In this document: positions 62,223 through 64,000 of the stretch, piece by piece
Position numbering within the stretch: position 1 is the first letter of the stretch
Layout of the letters: each line of letters starts with the position of its first letter
Source: Adlercreutzia sp. ZJ304
GTDB lineage: Bacteria > Actinomycetota > Coriobacteriia > Coriobacteriales > Eggerthellaceae
Direction: 5' to 3'
Assembly (NCBI RefSeq): GCF_011039075.1
Contig: NZ_JAAKEG010000005.1
Location: 124,001 to 188,000, forward strand
DNA: 64,000 nt
Made by a program: the position numbers and the translations under genes
The notes under the pieces: model-generated
Databases searched by the model: none
The model's input: only the letters and a program-made list of their open reading frames with translations
Told to the model about the DNA's origin: nothing

Positions 62223-63512
62223 TTAATTAACTTCAGTGTCATTAGCGGCAGATATAGTTTTGTCGCTATTTTTTGGCTTCAAGAAACATGCGAGCACTAT
62301 AGCTATCACACACATCGGAATAAGCAAGAAGTAGTTCGCATTAACCCAACCAACACTATCAAGCACTGCACCATATACAGGAGATCCAACAGCAGATCCC
62401 AAGTTTTGCATAAACTGCAATAATGCCATCGCCATCGTAGCGCCTAACGCTGTATTAGGGACAAGAGACGGAGCATATGGTCTTAACGATCCTGCGCCAA
62501 AACCATTAGCTATACCCATAACTATAATGAAAATCCACACTCCTACCATCATATCGTTGCCCGATCCAAAGGCAAACAGAAGTGCGATAATCCATAGCAC
62601 ATAGGTGAGTATCATCAGCTTATTCTTATGTTTATACGGAACGCGATCGAATATAACTCCACCCAAAGGAAGCGAAATAATACCTATAGCTGTCATGACA
62701 CTAGTTATACCGTTTGCAGCTTGAGGATCAAGCCCGCCCACCGATGAAAGAAATTGGTTATAAAACGAATTAACAACGCCCAACTGAATAAAGTTATAGA
62801 TGAAAAATACAACAGCCAATATCCATAGCTTACTATTCTTCAAATACTTCCAACCATCTTTCAAGCTAGCTTCTTCAGGGGGCGTATCGCTAGAGTATTC
62901 AGGCATCTTAAATACAAGCAGAAACAAAATCAGTGCAACAATATCGCAAACTATGCAGAACCAGTAAACACCTTGCCAGTCAGCTACAGTAGCTATCATT
63001 GGAGCAATATTGAACATAACAGTTATGCCAAGCGGAAACCATGATGCCCATATTCCCAACGCTGTCCCCCGTGTTTTTTCTGGAAACCATATAGAGACGC
63101 ATGCCGGAGCAACCACACCAACTAATCCAATACCCACGCCCTCTATCATGCGCCCAACAAGAACCATCCAATAATTATCACCAACAACACACACCAGCGT
63201 TCCAAGCATTAATGCTGCAACAGATATAACCATTGAAGCCTTCATACCAAATTTGCGAGTTATTATCGCTGCTGGAAAAGCTAAAATTACGCCGATTATA
63301 GCCAACGCACTCATCATTATGCCAAAGTAAAGACTGATATTTTCCGGTCCAAACTGCGGAATAATCAATTCGGGTATTATCCAGTTTTCAAGTGCAGGAA
63401 CTTTGAATTGTGCCATGGGAGCCATAAAACTGGCTATGTATACAACAACCAAAACCGCCCACGCACGTGCAGGTGTTTTCTGATTGGCGGATACAACTGC
63501 ATCATTAGTCAT
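62223..63512 (-). CDS. major facilitator superfamily transporter
   Basis: This 429-residue protein has 12 predicted helices. Motif-A-like ITRKFGMKASM lies after helix 2, and a central loop near residues 200-215 (YSSDTPPEEASLKDGWKYLK) separates the halves. It could import the substrate or export the product of the second molybdoenzyme. It lies 104 bases downstream of the 4Fe-4S gene on the same strand, with a hairpin between them. Confidence 0.88.
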   Translation of the reverse strand: MTNDAVVSANQKTPARAWAVLVVVYIASFMAPMAQFKVPALENWIIPELIIPQFGPENISLYFGIMMSALAIIGVILAFPAAIITRKFGMKASMVISVAALMLGTLVCVVGDNYWMVLVGRMIEGVGIGLVGVVAPACVSIWFPEKTRGTALGIWASWFPLGITVMFNIAPMIATVADWQGVYWFCIVCDIVALILFLLVFKMPEYSSDTPPEEASLKDGWKYLKNSKLWILAVVFFIYNFIQLGVVNSFYNQFLSSVGGLDPQAANGITSVMTAIGIISLPLGGVIFDRVPYKHKNKLMILTYVLWIIALLFAFGSGNDMMVGVWIFIIVMGIANGFGAGSLRPYAPSLVPNTALGATMAMALLQFMQNLGSAVGSPVYGAVLDSVGWVNANYFLLIPMCVIAIVLACFLKPKNSDKTISAANDTEVN

Positions 63513-63546
63513 AATATATCCTTATATCGAGACGAATATATTTTTC

Positions 63547-63576
63547 GGCGAGATCATTTCCTTTAATGATCTCGCC
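63547..63576. terminator. hairpin between the 4Fe-4S gene and the MFS gene
   Basis: GGCGAGATCATT pairs with AATGATCTCGCC around six bases. It lies in the minus-strand transcript after the 4Fe-4S gene. No T-run follows on that strand, so it may be an attenuator or RNA-stability hairpin rather than a full terminator. Confidence 0.5.
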
Positions 63577-63616
63577 TTCAATTCAGACAAGATTTATCAC
63601 CCTATACACGCTAAAG

Positions 63617-63958
63617 TTATTCAATCGTGTAGCAGACAACTTTCGTTTTTTCTTGCATGCTAGCTGCCAGTTCATCTATGTCGCCAAATTTCATAACATT
63701 AGCCTGACAGCTTTGTACGCAAATAGGCAATTTACCCATTTCGCGCCTTTCCGCACATCCACAACACTGGTCGGTTGGAATGGGAACATATGAATATTGC
63801 CAATGATTATCGCCGGGAACTATTTCCCAAGGACCTACTTCGCTTACAACAATTCCAAATTGGTCTTGCGGAAGATTATGTTCCATCCTACACGCCACAA
63901 CACAGGTTTTACATCCAGTGCAATATTCATAGTCAATGAATAGTCCTTTTCTTCCCAT
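63617..63958 (-). CDS. 4Fe-4S electron-transfer subunit of molybdoenzyme 2
   Basis: This 113-residue protein starts at 63958 (MGRKGLFIDYEY), one base after the stop of the upstream gene. It has CTGCKTCVVAC, CCGC and CVQSC motifs in the same order as the protein at 46163-46501, with the same VPIPTDQC segment. It is the electron partner of the molybdoenzyme whose end lies just upstream. Confidence 0.88.
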   Translation of the reverse strand: MGRKGLFIDYEYCTGCKTCVVACRMEHNLPQDQFGIVVSEVGPWEIVPGDNHWQYSYVPIPTDQCCGCAERREMGKLPICVQSCQANVMKFGDIDELAASMQEKTKVVCYTIE

Positions 63959-63959
63959 G

Positions 63960-64000
63960 CTATTCACCATCCTTTACCTTATATATCTTGCAGAACTGCG
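63960..64000 (-). CDS. C-terminal end of a second molybdopterin oxidoreductase (cut by the window)
   Basis: The minus strand reads QFCKIYKVKDGE and TAG. This matches the end of the first molybdoenzyme (LCKVYKVQEEN) and stands in the same place before its 4Fe-4S gene. Only 12 codons are visible, so the call rests on this tail and on gene order. Confidence 0.65.
   Translation of the reverse strand, partial: QFCKIYKVKDGE

Noticed and set aside
1-64000. tRNA or rRNA genes
   Set aside because: No cloverleaf-like segment with a T-arm consensus or rRNA stretch was recognised on either strand by eye; a tRNA scan would settle this.

Overview
The window looks like a chromosomal segment of an anaerobic actinobacterium of the class Coriobacteriia, probably Eggerthellaceae-like. 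This rests on a four-subunit ferredoxin-linked 2-oxoacid oxidoreductase, two molybdopterin-oxidoreductase/4Fe-4S modules with LysR and LuxR regulators, 'LAKTGD' sortase-type surface anchoring and an rpsL-rpsG-fusA-rpsJ ribosomal block. GC is moderate, about 45 % by eye. No tRNA, rRNA or intact phage was recognised.

Layout. 0-6.1 kb: a cut-off start of a membrane protein, then an OmpR-type response regulator, a histidine kinase and a FtsX/MacB-type ABC transporter, and a GlsB-type membrane protein. 6.5-12.7 kb: 2-hydroxyacid dehydrogenase, tilS, ferritin and a large fused MacB-like ABC protein. 12.7-29.6 kb: an accessory island. Two near-identical Rpn-type (PD-(D/E)XK) nuclease modules lie in inverted orientation around a minus-strand cluster of seven secreted or membrane surface proteins. 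The island is full of hairpin repeats and holds a perfect parS-like centromere site. 29.6-32.6 kb: porCDAB. 33-40 kb: oligopeptide-transport genes, including a permease-ATPase fusion, and a DHDPS-family aldolase. 40-44 kb: nagB, a GT-C-like membrane protein and adk. 44.2-48.8 kb: a truncated PucR-type regulator, a LysR regulator, a tiny zinc-ribbon protein and the first molybdoenzyme module. 49.0-49.7 kb: an IS remnant containing a hairpin element. 49.8-54.8 kb: rplW-rplD-rplC-rpsJ-fusA-rpsG-rpsL on the minus strand, ending with a terminator right after rplW. 55-58 kb: M20 peptidase, CBS-type pyrophosphatase and a thioredoxin-fold protein. 58-64 kb: a second zinc-ribbon protein, two divergent LuxR-type ATPase regulators, an MFS transporter, a 4Fe-4S protein and the last codons of a second molybdoenzyme.

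How it fits together. Metabolism points to amino-acid and peptide fermentation (oligopeptide uptake, peptidase, 2-oxoacid:ferredoxin oxidoreductase) combined with respiration-like or dehydroxylase-like use of small organic molecules by molybdoenzymes. Each molybdoenzyme locus has its own regulators, and one has a transporter. The two zinc-ribbon mini-proteins sit one at each locus.

The most unusual part is the 12.7-29.6 kb island. It shows two inverted Rpn modules that could recombine and flip about 13 kb of surface genes, fragments of the 3' end of a surface gene attached to each module, five copies of a MITE-like hairpin, four copies of a second hairpin family whose stems differ but stay self-complementary around a conserved loop, and a 36-bp repeat set with CRISPR-like spacing. 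The ribosomal S10 operon is cut after rplW next to the IS remnant and one of the hairpins, which suggests that the same repeats have taken part in chromosome rearrangement.
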